42,923 bases of DNA from Burkholderiales bacterium (lineage in GTDB: Bacteria; Pseudomonadota; Gammaproteobacteria; Burkholderiales; JAEUOS01), in the NCBI GenBank assembly GCA_947473125.1, contig CANJDH010000035.1, positions 1 through 42,923 of the forward strand, in the 5' to 3' direction. Made by a program: the position numbers and the translations under genes. Shown in pieces: positions 26,955 through 35,073 of this stretch; position 1 is the first letter of the stretch, and every line of letters begins with the position of its first letter. The notes beneath the pieces are model-generated. The model did no database searches. It saw nothing but the letters and a program-made list of their open reading frames with translations, and was not told the DNA's origin.

Positions 26955-27022
26955 CGCGCGGGGCCGCACGATTTGCGACCTCCTCCCGCAGTTCAGTATG
27001 AACCGGCCTCGCGCGTTTTTTC
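26955..27022 (+). terminator. Long-loop terminator or attenuator between urtA and urtB
   Basis: A 12 bp stem (CGCGCGGGGCCG at 26955-26966 with CGGCCTCGCGCG at 27004-27015, one G-U pair) with a 37-base loop is followed directly by TTTTTT. It would let much urtA message end here while some continues into urtBCDE, a common way to make more binding protein than membrane components. Confidence 0.68.
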
Positions 27023-27070
27023 TGACGATTGCTGCTCCCAATTCACTGTTTGATTGATGGAAAGACCATC

Positions 27071-28687
27071 GTGAGAGTTGTTTTGCGCCTGTTTTTGCAA
27101 TGCGTCCTGTGTCTCGCCGCCCTGTCTGCGCAGGCGGTGTCGCCGGACTTATTGCAAAAGCTGGCCTACGGCGAAGCGGACGACAAGCTCGCCGCGCTCG
27201 CCCTGATCGTGGCCGGCGCCGACGAAAGCGCGATTCCCTTGCTCCAGGCGCTGGCCGATGATTCGGTCCAGGCTTCTCCCGACACCAGGGAAAAGAAGAT
27301 CATCCTGATCGTCAAGGACGGCAAAGGTGTCGACGCCGTCACCGGCAAGGCGGTCGAGCCGCTGTCCGAAGGCCTCGAAGACGTGGTCATCAACAATCGC
27401 GTGCGCAAGGAGATCACCACCGCGATCGCCGCCCTCAAGCTGGCCTCACCCGACAAGGCGGTGCGCCTGGCCGCGGCCCGGGAGTTGCAGAGCAACGCCG
27501 AGGAGTCGATGCTGCCGGCGCTGGCCCGCGCCGTCGCCAAGGAATCCGACCCCGACATCAAAAACCTGCTGGCGCTCACGCAGGCGTCGATCCAGTTGTC
27601 CACGGGCGACAAGCCGGCGCGCATGGCCGCCATTTCCGCACTGGCGGCGAGCAACAACCCGAGCACCAAGACCTTGCTGATCGGCCTGTTGGCCAAGAAG
27701 GGCAACGAGTTTGTCGAGCCGGATGCCGACATCCGCGCCGCGGCGCAGCGCTCGCTTGATACGGTGCAAAGCAAGCTGTCGACCGGCGAGCGCTTCGGGC
27801 AGGCCTTTACCGGCATCAGCCTGGGCTCGATCCTGCTGCTCGCCGCGCTGGGGCTCGCCATCACCTACGGCCTGATGGGCGTGATCAACATGGCCCACGG
27901 CGAGCTGATCATGGTCGGCGCCTACTCCACCTACCTGGTGCAGAATTTCTTCAAGGCCAACCTGTCCGGTGCGTTCGACTGGTACCTGCTGGCGGCCGTG
28001 CCGGTGTCGTTTGCGGTGGCGGCCCTGGTGGGCATGCTGCTTGAGCGCGGCGTGATCCGCTTTCTCTACGGCCGGCCGCTCGAAACCCTGCTTGCCACCT
28101 GGGGCATCAGCCTGATGCTGATCCAGGCCTGCCGCTCGATATTCGGCGCGCAAAACGTGCAGGTCGAGAACCCGGTGTGGATGTCCGGCGGGGTCGAGGT
28201 CATGGCGGGCATCATCCTGCCCTACAACCGCATCGTCATCATCGTGTTTGCCTTGTTCGTGCTGTTCATGGTGTGGGTGATGCTGACGCGCACCCGGCTC
28301 GGACTGTTTGTTCGTGCGGTGACGCAAAACCGCGGCATGGCCGCCTGCGTCGGCGTGCCAACCAAACGCATCGACACCGTGGCCTTCGGCCTGGGCTCGG
28401 GGATCGCCGGCCTGGCCGGCTGTGCGCTGTCGCAAATCGGCAATGTCGGCCCGGATCTGGGCCAAAGCTATATCGTCGATTCGTTCATGGTGGTGGTGCT
28501 GGGCGGGGTGGGGCAGCTGGCCGGCACGGTCTATGCGGCGATGGGCCTGGGGATTGCCAACAAGTTCCTTGAAGGTGTTGCCGGCGCGGTGCTGGCCAAG
28601 ATCTGCATCCTGGTGTTCATCATCATCTTCATCCAGAAGCGCCCGCAGGGCATCTTCGCCCTGAAGGGCCGCTTCGCGGACAACTGA
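27071..28687 (+). CDS. urtB: Urea ABC transporter permease UrtB
   Basis: A 538-residue inner-membrane permease of the LivH family. It has a signal-like N-terminal helix (VLRLFLQCVLCLAALSAQA) and a long soluble helical region (about 25-235) with ALIVAGADESAIPLLQALADD and repeated helix pairs, typical of UrtB and absent from ordinary LivH. The LivH core follows with LAITYGLMGVINMAHGELIMVGAYSTY, PLETLLATWGISLMLIQ and VVVLGGVGQLAGT. The start is taken as GTG at 27071, just before the signal helix with GGAAAG upstream; a TTG at 27029 gives 14 extra residues of unlikely sequence. Confidence 0.94.
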   Translation: MRVVLRLFLQCVLCLAALSAQAVSPDLLQKLAYGEADDKLAALALIVAGADESAIPLLQALADDSVQASPDTREKKIILIVKDGKGVDAVTGKAVEPLSEGLEDVVINNRVRKEITTAIAALKLASPDKAVRLAAARELQSNAEESMLPALARAVAKESDPDIKNLLALTQASIQLSTGDKPARMAAISALAASNNPSTKTLLIGLLAKKGNEFVEPDADIRAAAQRSLDTVQSKLSTGERFGQAFTGISLGSILLLAALGLAITYGLMGVINMAHGELIMVGAYSTYLVQNFFKANLSGAFDWYLLAAVPVSFAVAALVGMLLERGVIRFLYGRPLETLLATWGISLMLIQACRSIFGAQNVQVENPVWMSGGVEVMAGIILPYNRIVIIVFALFVLFMVWVMLTRTRLGLFVRAVTQNRGMAACVGVPTKRIDTVAFGLGSGIAGLAGCALSQIGNVGPDLGQSYIVDSFMVVVLGGVGQLAGTVYAAMGLGIANKFLEGVAGAVLAKICILVFIIIFIQKRPQGIFALKGRFADN

Positions 28688-28689
28688 GC

Positions 28690-29853
28690 ATGGCGCCACC
28701 GATTCCGACCTCGTTGTTCTCGCGCCTTTACGGCCCGCGCGGCTGGATGGTGGTCGGTGCGTTTGCCCTGCTCGCCTTCGTGGTGTTTCCGGTGTGCAAC
28801 CTGGTGCTGCCCAAAGACAGCCTGTTCTACATCTCCGATTACCGGGTTGCGCTGATCGGCAAGATCATGTGCTATGCCATGGTGGCGCTGGCGATGGACC
28901 TGATCTGGGGCTACACCGGCATCCTGTCGCTCGGCCACGGTGTGTTCTTCGCGCTCGGCGGCTACGCCATGGGCATGTACCTGATGCGCCAGATCGGCCT
29001 CGACGGCGTGTACCACATGCCCTTGCCGGACTTCATGGTGTTCCTCGACTGGAAGACGCTGCCCTGGTACTGGAGCTTCACCGAACACTTCTGGTACGCC
29101 ATGCTGCTGGTGGTGCTGGTGCCGGGCCTGCTCGCCTTCGTGTTCGGCTTCTTTGCATTTCGCTCGCGCATCAAGGGCGTGTATTTCTCGATCATCACCC
29201 AGGCCATGACCTTCGCCTTCATGCTGCTGTTCTTCCGCAACGATACGGGCTTTGGCGGCAACAACGGTTTTACCGACTTCAAGCGCATCCTCGACATTCC
29301 GATCGCCACCTCCGGCATGCGCATGACCCTGTTCATGCTCTCCGCGGCCACCTTGATCGGCATGCTGCTGATGGCGCGCTGGATCGTCACGTCCAAGCTC
29401 GGCCGGGTACTCACGGCGATCCGCGATGCCGAGAGCCGCGTGATGTTCTCGGGTTACAACCCGGTGCACTACAAGCTCTTCATCTGGACCCTGTCGGCCG
29501 TGATGTGCGGCATCGCCGGGGCGCTCTACGTGCCGCAGGTGGGCATCATCAACCCGTCGGAGATGTCGCCGGCGAATTCGATCGAAATCGCCATCTGGGT
29601 CGCGCTGGGTGGCCGGGGATCGTTGGTGGGAGCCATTCTTGGGGCAGGCATCGTGAACGGCGCGAAAAGCTGGCTGACCGTGGCGTTCCCCGAATACTGG
29701 CTGTTTTTCCTGGGCGCGCTGTTCATCGTGGTGACCCTGTTCCTGCCCAACGGCGTGCTCGGTGCGTTGCAGGACCTGTGGAGCCGCAAAGGTGGCAAAC
29801 GTAGCGATGCGCCTCCCGCCGGGGCGCCGACCAACACCAAGGTGCCATCGTGA
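28690..29853 (+). CDS. urtC: Urea ABC transporter permease UrtC
   Basis: A 387-residue LivM-family permease, partner of UrtB. It shows the characteristic ALAMDLIWGYTGILSLGHGVFFALGGYAMGMYLM, the internal FRNDTGFGGNNGFTDFK, and TAIRDAESRVMFSGYNPVHYKLF in the cytoplasmic coupling loop, with about nine membrane segments. It begins two bases after the urtB stop. At codons 312-318 it contains the 20-mer that is identical to one in rmuC (29623-29642). The C-terminus is a Pro/Ala/Lys-rich tail, and its stop overlaps urtD (GTGA). Confidence 0.95.
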   Translation: MAPPIPTSLFSRLYGPRGWMVVGAFALLAFVVFPVCNLVLPKDSLFYISDYRVALIGKIMCYAMVALAMDLIWGYTGILSLGHGVFFALGGYAMGMYLMRQIGLDGVYHMPLPDFMVFLDWKTLPWYWSFTEHFWYAMLLVVLVPGLLAFVFGFFAFRSRIKGVYFSIITQAMTFAFMLLFFRNDTGFGGNNGFTDFKRILDIPIATSGMRMTLFMLSAATLIGMLLMARWIVTSKLGRVLTAIRDAESRVMFSGYNPVHYKLFIWTLSAVMCGIAGALYVPQVGIINPSEMSPANSIEIAIWVALGGRGSLVGAILGAGIVNGAKSWLTVAFPEYWLFFLGALFIVVTLFLPNGVLGALQDLWSRKGGKRSDAPPAGAPTNTKVPS

Positions 29854-30674
29854 GCGACCTCAAAGCGCCCGCTGGCGACGCCGCCGGGATCGACGGCCGC
29901 GTTGTCACCGGCGAAGTCGACACCATCCACGGCCCGATCCTGTACCTCGACGACATCACCGTCAGCTTCGACGGCTTCAAGGCACTCAACAAGCTGACCC
30001 TGACCATCGAGCGCGGCGAACTGCGCTGCATCATCGGCCCGAACGGCGCCGGCAAGACCACCATGATGGATGTGATCACCGGCAAGACCCGGCCCGACCT
30101 CGGCACCGCATTCTTCGGCCAGACCATCGACCTCACCAAGTTGAGTGAACCGGAAATTGCCAAGGCCGGCATCGGCCGCAAATTTCAGAAGCCGACGGTC
30201 TACGAGAACCACACTGTGTTCGAGAACCTCGAACTGGCGATGAAGACCGACAAGTCGGTGTTCGCCAGCCTCAAGGCCAAACTCAATGGCTCGCAGCATG
30301 ACCTGATCGGCAAGACGCTCGACGAAATCGCCCTGACGCAGCGTGCCTGGGAGCCCGCCGGCCTGCTCTCGCACGGGCAGAAGCAGTGGCTCGAAATCGG
30401 CATGCTGCTGATGCAGGAGCCGCGCCTGTTGCTGCTCGACGAGCCGGTGGCCGGCATGACCGACGAAGAAACCATGAAAAGCGCCGACCTGTTCCTCACA
30501 TTGGCCGGCAAGTATTCGGTGGTGGTGGTCGAGCACGACATGGACTTTGTCGCCAAGCTGTCGGGCGCAGCCGGCACCGTCACGGTGCTGCACGAGGGCA
30601 GCGTGCTCGCCGAAGGGCCGATGGCGCAGGTGCAGGGCGACGACCGTGTAATCGAGGTGTACTTAGGCAGATGA
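29850..30674 (+). CDS. urtD: Urea ABC transporter ATPase UrtD
   Basis: A 274-residue ATPase of the LivG family. Walker A is GPNGAGKTT, the Q-loop region is IGRKFQKPTVYENHTVFENLELA, the signature is the UrtD-typical LSHGQKQWLEIGMLL in place of LSGGQ, Walker B is LLLLDEPVAGM, and the switch histidine is in VVEHDMDFV. About 30 extra residues precede the first strand. It starts with GTG overlapping the urtC stop by four bases. Confidence 0.95.
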   Translation: MSDLKAPAGDAAGIDGRVVTGEVDTIHGPILYLDDITVSFDGFKALNKLTLTIERGELRCIIGPNGAGKTTMMDVITGKTRPDLGTAFFGQTIDLTKLSEPEIAKAGIGRKFQKPTVYENHTVFENLELAMKTDKSVFASLKAKLNGSQHDLIGKTLDEIALTQRAWEPAGLLSHGQKQWLEIGMLLMQEPRLLLLDEPVAGMTDEETMKSADLFLTLAGKYSVVVVEHDMDFVAKLSGAAGTVTVLHEGSVLAEGPMAQVQGDDRVIEVYLGR

Positions 30675-30698
30675 GTGGCCGCCAATAAGACAAAGACT

Positions 30699-31391
30699 AT
30701 GCTGACCCTCGACAACGTCAACCAGTTCTACGGCGGCAGCCACACGCTGCGCAACCTCTCGTTCGAGATTCCCGACGCCGCCTGCACCACGCTGCTCGGC
30801 CGCAACGGTGTCGGCAAGACCACGCTGTTGAAATGCCTGGTTGGCCTGCTGCCGATCAAATCCGGCAGCATCATGTGGAACGGCGCCGACATCAGCAAGC
30901 TCTCGCCGGACGCGCGCGCCAGACAGGGCATTGCCTACGTACCGCAGGGCAGGGAGATATTCCCTCGATTGACGGTCGAAGAAAACCTGCAGATGGGTCT
31001 AGCAACCCAACCGCGCGGGTCAAAGATTCCCGCGCGCATCTTCGACATGTTCCCGGTGCTGAAAGACATGATGCACCGGCGCGGCGGCGACCTGTCGGGC
31101 GGCCAGCAGCAGCAGCTCGCGATCGGCCGCGCCCTCGCCATGAACCCCAGGCTGTTGATCCTCGACGAGCCGACCGAAGGCATCCAGCCTTCGATCATCA
31201 AGGACATCGAGCGCGCAATCCGTTCACTCGCCGACAGCGGCGAGATGGCGATCCTGCTGGTCGAGCAGTATTACGACTTCGCCGAGTCGCTGGCCGGCCA
31301 CTACGTGGTGATGTCGCGCGGCGAGGTGATCAAATCAGGCAAGGGCGCCGACATGGCGCGCGACAACGTCAAGGCGCTGCTGTCGGTGTAG
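30699..31391 (+). CDS. urtE: Urea ABC transporter ATPase UrtE
   Basis: A 230-residue LivF-family ATPase that pairs with UrtD to power urea import. It begins MLTLDNVNQFYGGSHTLR, the usual UrtE opening, then Walker A GRNGVGKTT, QGREIFPRLTVEENL, the signature LSGGQQQQLAIGRAL, Walker B LLILDEPTEGIQPS and the switch VEQYYDF. ATG at 30699 fits the family start; a GTG at 30675, directly after the urtD stop, would add eight residues and cannot be excluded. It is the last urt gene and is convergent with the Ala-rich protein gene 11 bases away. Confidence 0.94.
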   Translation: MLTLDNVNQFYGGSHTLRNLSFEIPDAACTTLLGRNGVGKTTLLKCLVGLLPIKSGSIMWNGADISKLSPDARARQGIAYVPQGREIFPRLTVEENLQMGLATQPRGSKIPARIFDMFPVLKDMMHRRGGDLSGGQQQQLAIGRALAMNPRLLILDEPTEGIQPSIIKDIERAIRSLADSGEMAILLVEQYYDFAESLAGHYVVMSRGEVIKSGKGADMARDNVKALLSV

Positions 31392-31402
31392 GGTCGCGCG
31401 GG

Positions 31403-31891
31403 TCAATGTTTGCGGATCTTCGCAGCCGAGGCGGCGGCGGCAGTGGCCATCCTGCTGGCGTAGGCAGCGGCCTCACTGGCAATGCTTGCTGCTTCGGTGG
31501 CCTCGGCGGCCGCGCGCAGCGAAGCCTCTTCAGCGTGATGCGCAGCCGCCTGCGACGTGGCCGCAGCGGCTGCTGCCGCTGCCGCTGCCGCCTCTGCTGC
31601 CGCTTCAGCCGCCGCTTGGGCTGCTTTGGCGGATGCCTCCGCAACCAGCGTTAATTCACGGTCTGCCGACTCGCGCGCCGCATCGGCCGCCAGGCTCGCC
31701 GCATCGGCACATCGATTGGCCGCTTCGGCGGAGCGTTTGGCCGCCGTCAATGAGCGCTGCGTCATGGCTTTGAGCGATTCGAGCGCACTCGCATAGCGGG
31801 TATGGACGGTCGCGTAGTAATTCTTCAGGCGCAACATTTCCGTCTCGATGCTCGCCATGCGAGCTTGCAGGCTAGTATTATGGTCAATCAT
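31403..31891 (-). CDS. Alanine-rich helical protein of unknown function
   Basis: A 162-residue protein I do not recognise. The N-terminal 55 residues have normal composition and coiled-coil character (ASIETEMLRLKNYYATVHTRYASALESLKAM). From about 56 to 157 it is mostly Ala with spaced Glu, Ser, Arg and Lys, including an 11-residue alanine run near 101-111, so a single long helix or helical rod is expected. It has one Cys and no signal peptide or membrane segment. The gene lies 125 bases downstream of the hybrid histidine kinase gene in the same direction and may be co-transcribed. Histone-H1-like or AlgP-type proteins are Ala-rich too, but this one lacks their Lys/Pro repeats. Confidence 0.6.
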   Translation of the reverse strand: MIDHNTSLQARMASIETEMLRLKNYYATVHTRYASALESLKAMTQRSLTAAKRSAEAANRCADAASLAADAARESADRELTLVAEASAKAAQAAAEAAAEAAAAAAAAAAATSQAAAHHAEEASLRAAAEATEAASIASEAAAYASRMATAAAASAAKIRKH

Positions 31892-32016
31892 GTTGGTCTT
31901 TCAGGTGACGGGGCGGCTTGGTGCCGCTTGGTTCAATTTGATGGTGCATGGCCCGGGTTTCTGATCTGCGCGACGCGCGGGTATCGCCTGGTGCGGGAAA
32001 GTCAAAAAGCGGAAAA

Positions 32017-34566
32017 TCATTTTTCGGCCAACGCGGCACGGGTGGCCAAGGCCCCCCGCATGTAGAGCAGGTAGGCCGTCAGATCTCCGGCCACGCGTTG
32101 CGTTGCGCTGGTTGCGGTCACAGCGATGTCCGACTTGCGCCGCAGTTCCAAAGGGTCCCATACGTCGGCGGCGAAGGCTGCGGCTGCGGCGGTCGCAGCA
32201 ATCCAGGAGTTGTCGGCCAACATGCTCAGAGATCGGGTTTGATTGTCGACTTCGACGCTCATGTCGTTGAGTATCTGTTCCAGTGCAGCCAGCTTTTCGG
32301 TCAAGCGCTCGTGGGTGGCGCGAAAATCGCGATTTTCCGCAGAGACGGTATCAAGCGCAGTCTGAAGGCTCGCCTTGTCGTGCTCCACCAAGCCATGTTC
32401 GGTCTGATCGAGGGGATGCGCGGCAAGGTCATCGTCGAGGCCGGCTTGATGAGATTGCGTCGTATCTCGGGCGTACGCCTGGATGCCTGCTTGCGGCGAT
32501 GGCGGGTTGCCGCTGGTTTCGGGGGGTAGACCGGAATCGCGTCGGCTCGGCGTTGGCTGGTGCAACAGCGCAATCGGCACGGCGATCTGCTGCACAATCG
32601 CCTCGCACAGATCGCCGGCGTCGAGCGCCTTGGAAGTCACCGTTTGTATGCCCGACGCACGGGCCTTCGCCACGAGGTTTTCATCAATGAAACCCGACAC
32701 CATCACCACGGGCAAGTCGGCACGCATCAGTCTTGCCTGCCGGCCCACATCAAGCCCGGACATGCCCGGCATGTTGTAGTCGGTGACGACCAGGGCGAAG
32801 GAGTCGGGCGCTGCCTTGAGCGCTGCGAGCGCGTCGCTTGGGTTGACGTAGCCGGACACGTGATAGCCACGCCGTTCGAGCAGGCGCGTCACCAGCAACA
32901 CCAGGGCTTCATCGTCATCGATGTAGAGAATATGTTGCCTGCCGTTGCCTGGCGCTGCGGCGGCCTTGTCCGATGGCGCCACGGTAGTGACTGCCGTAGT
33001 AACTGCCGTAGTAACTGCTACGGGGGCGGTTGTTGTCGGAAAATAAAGCACAAACGTCGTGCCCCGCCCCAGCGCGCTCTCGACCTCGATGACGGCATCG
33101 TGCGACTGCACAATGCCGTGCACTACGGAGAGGCCGAGCCCGGTGCCCTCGCCGGCCGGCTTGGTGGTAAAGAACGGCTCAAAAATATGTGCCTTCGTGG
33201 CGGCGTCCATGCCGGCGCCGGTGTCCCTAATCGTCAAGCGGACCAGGGGCGCGGGATGCCCATCGCACAAGGCGCGTAACTGACCGCTGGTGCCGGCCGA
33301 ACTCACGTCGGGCGCCACCGTATCGAGGCAAATGTCGATGCTTCCCGGGCTACCCATCAGGGCTTGCATGGCGTTGGTGGCGAGGTTGATGACGATCTGC
33401 TCGATCTGCACGGCATCGGCCAGTACCGGCGGCAAGTCGGGAGCGCTGAAAAAACCGATGTCGATGCGCGGGGGAAGTGTCGTGCGCAGCAGGGCCACCG
33501 CTTCGCTGACCACCAGGTGCAGCGTGATGGGCGTGCGGGTGGTCGCCTGGCGACGGCCGAAGGTGAGAATTTGCTGGACCAGCGCGCGCGAGCGCCGTGC
33601 AGCCTTCTGGATTTCGATCAGGCTGGCGATCGCTTCAGCAGGACGGACCGCCGCGTCTTCGATGGCGAGTTCGGTATTGCCCAGGATGGCGGCGATCGTG
33701 TTGTTCAAGTCGTGGGCAATGCCGCCTGCCAGCGTACCGATGGCTTCCATCTTTTGCGATTCGCGCAACTGCCCTTCGAGCGAAACGCGCCGGGCCTCGC
33801 CTCGATCGCGTGCAGAAAGATCCCTGGCGATGTTCGACACGCCGATGACCTGGCAGTTGCTGTTGAAAACCGGCGAAATGCTGATGGAGATCTTGATCAA
33901 GCTGCCGTCCTTGTGCCGACGGGTCGTCTCGAAGTGGTCAATTTTCTCCCCGCGCGACATACGCTCGAGCATATTCCACTCTTCGTCAAGGCGGTCCAGC
34001 GGCAGCAGGAATGCTATTGAACGACCGACGGCCTCATGCGCCGAATAGCCGAACAGCTTTTCGGCGCCAAGGTTCCAGCTCTCGATCATTCCCAGCAAAG
34101 ACTTGCTGATGATGGCGTCAGTGCTGCTGTCGATGATGGCCTTGTACTGACGCACCAATTGGTGGTGGGCTGCGTTGTCCCTGATGTTGCACTGGATCAC
34201 CATGACGCCGCCAGACTCGTAGGAGTTGCTCACGAATTCGACCGGAATGTTCATGCCAGCCGAACTCACGAAAGGCTGCGTTTCATATCTGACGTAACCG
34301 GTTTGCTGAATCACGGCGAACATCTTCCGGCATTCTTCGATGTCCGCGATCGCGACCACTTCCCAAAGTTTTTTGCCCAGAAACTCGACGTGCGAGTACC
34401 CGAGCAATTCCTCGAGATACGGGTTGACGTCTTCGATCTGCCCGGTATCCGCGTTCAACAGCAGGATGCCGTCTCGTGCGGCTTCGAACAGGCGGCGATA
34501 ACGGATTTCGGAGGCGCGCAGCTTCGCCAGTGCAGGAGCGGACAGTGATGGTGTCTTATTGGTCAT
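32017..34566 (-). CDS. PAS-PAS hybrid sensor histidine kinase with receiver domain and C-terminal extension
   Basis: An 849-residue soluble sensor. PAS1 (about 18-132) and PAS2 (about 138-255) are followed by the dimerisation helix with phospho-acceptor H285 in GGIAHDLNN, and the ATPase with N-box EQIVINLATNAMQAL, DTGAGMD and GTGLGLSVVHG. A linker holding TTAVTTAVTT leads to a receiver domain (about 545-665) with D596 in VVTDYNMPG. A C-terminal part of about 180 residues is of unknown type, with a coiled coil (LTEKLAALEQILNDMSVEVDNQ) and an Ala-rich stretch. No membrane segment is present, so it senses a cytoplasmic signal. The ATG at 34566 has GGAG 7 bases upstream; a TTG at 34584 is less likely. 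Confidence 0.93.
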   Translation of the reverse strand: MTNKTPSLSAPALAKLRASEIRYRRLFEAARDGILLLNADTGQIEDVNPYLEELLGYSHVEFLGKKLWEVVAIADIEECRKMFAVIQQTGYVRYETQPFVSSAGMNIPVEFVSNSYESGGVMVIQCNIRDNAAHHQLVRQYKAIIDSSTDAIISKSLLGMIESWNLGAEKLFGYSAHEAVGRSIAFLLPLDRLDEEWNMLERMSRGEKIDHFETTRRHKDGSLIKISISISPVFNSNCQVIGVSNIARDLSARDRGEARRVSLEGQLRESQKMEAIGTLAGGIAHDLNNTIAAILGNTELAIEDAAVRPAEAIASLIEIQKAARRSRALVQQILTFGRRQATTRTPITLHLVVSEAVALLRTTLPPRIDIGFFSAPDLPPVLADAVQIEQIVINLATNAMQALMGSPGSIDICLDTVAPDVSSAGTSGQLRALCDGHPAPLVRLTIRDTGAGMDAATKAHIFEPFFTTKPAGEGTGLGLSVVHGIVQSHDAVIEVESALGRGTTFVLYFPTTTAPVAVTTAVTTAVTTVAPSDKAAAAPGNGRQHILYIDDDEALVLLVTRLLERRGYHVSGYVNPSDALAALKAAPDSFALVVTDYNMPGMSGLDVGRQARLMRADLPVVMVSGFIDENLVAKARASGIQTVTSKALDAGDLCEAIVQQIAVPIALLHQPTPSRRDSGLPPETSGNPPSPQAGIQAYARDTTQSHQAGLDDDLAAHPLDQTEHGLVEHDKASLQTALDTVSAENRDFRATHERLTEKLAALEQILNDMSVEVDNQTRSLSMLADNSWIAATAAAAAFAADVWDPLELRRKSDIAVTATSATQRVAGDLTAYLLYMRGALATRAALAEK
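32984..33019. repeat. 12 bp coding tandem repeat, three units
   Basis: Units GTAGTGACTGCC, GTAGTAACTGCC and GTAGTAACTGCT lie head to tail. They encode, on the minus strand, the TTAV repeats of the linker between the kinase core and the receiver domain. Being a multiple of three, copy number change would alter linker length without a frameshift. Confidence 0.8.
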
Positions 34567-34638
34567 CGTGCTCTCCGGTTGCAATCGGCAACCAGAAATG
34601 ATCGTCGATACCCAAACAGGACCATGGTACGCTCATTT

Positions 34639-34660
34639 GGCACCCTCAGGGCACCCTCAG
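34639..34660. repeat. 11 bp direct repeat, two copies
   Basis: GGCACCCTCAG occurs twice head to tail (34639-34649, 34650-34660), one helical turn apart, 75-95 bases upstream of the histidine kinase start. Direct repeats at one-turn spacing suit an activator binding on one DNA face. Confidence 0.6.
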
Positions 34661-34695
34661 GTGGCGTCGATTACGCGGCAGGGTGCGCCTCACAA

Positions 34696-34805
34696 ATGTG
34701 GCGCAGGGGCGCGCAGGATGTGGCGCAGGGGCGCGCAGGATGTGGCGCAGGGGCGCGCAGGATGTGGCGCAGGGGCGCGCAGGATGTGGCGCAGGGGCGC
34801 GCAGG
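34696..34805. repeat. Perfect 22 bp tandem repeat, five copies
   Basis: Five identical 22 bp units start at 34696, 34718, 34740, 34762 and 34784. Each contains GCGCAGGGGCGC, an inverted GCGC pair, and GGCGCA. The array is flanked by TGCGCC at 34684-34689 and 34811-34816, the reverse complement of the GGCGCA inside each unit. Because 22 is not a multiple of 3, it cannot encode a regular peptide repeat. It is in non-coding DNA between divergent genes. Confidence 0.95.
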
Positions 34806-34820
34806 GCAAATGCGCCTCTG

Positions 34821-34852
34821 AGGTGACGATGCGGGCGTGCGCATCGTCACCT
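34821..34852. other. Perfect 13 bp-stem inverted repeat
   Basis: AGGTGACGATGCG (34821-34833) pairs with CGCATCGTCACCT (34840-34852) across a 6-base loop. No T-run follows on either side, so it is more likely an operator or RNA structure than a terminator. It lies just after the 22 bp array. Confidence 0.7.
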
Positions 34853-35073
34853 GGCGTTCGCCAGGCGGCCCTATTGGCCCTTGACGCCCGCCGGCTTGAT
34901 GATGCGCGCATATTTCGCCGCTTCTTACTGGTCGTATGATGCGCGCTGGCAGCTTTTCGCCATCGGTGCGAAGCAGATCGGACACCCAACCCGGCCAGCC
35001 CGAGTCGCCCGTCACAACCTATCGCACACCACCGCCAACCACCGCCAACCGCCACAAACACCAGGAGAACACG

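Larger units (their letters stand above)
34567..35073. promoter_or_regulatory. Divergent kinase-MBL intergenic region, 507 bp, no gene
   Basis: I see no supportable gene. It holds a 6 bp inverted repeat with 5-base loop next to the kinase start (GGTTGC-N5-GCAACC, 34577-34593), an 11 bp direct repeat, the 22 bp tandem array, a 13 bp-stem hairpin, the palindrome CTGGCGTTCGCCAG (34851-34864), and a CACCGCCAAC duplication near 35028-35055. The small frames across the array are open in several registers only because the unit has no stop codon. Confidence 0.6.

Noticed and set aside
27029-27070. TTG start for urtB, 14 codons upstream
   Set aside because: It would put polar residues before the signal-like helix; the GTG at 27071 has a better ribosome site and starts at the helix.
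31557-31796. Ala-rich plus-strand frame opposite the Ala-rich protein
   Set aside because: GCN triplet runs read as Ala in more than one register; the minus frame has a normal N-terminal coiled coil and start, the plus frame does not.
34696-34805. CRISPR array
   Set aside because: The 22 bp units are directly joined with no spacers, and no cas genes are in the window.
34559-34939. Peptide-like frames through the 22 bp array (repeats of WRRGAQ and similar)
   Set aside because: The unit is 22 bp, so the peptide cycles through three frames; all three are open because the unit lacks stops. No start with a ribosome site is present.
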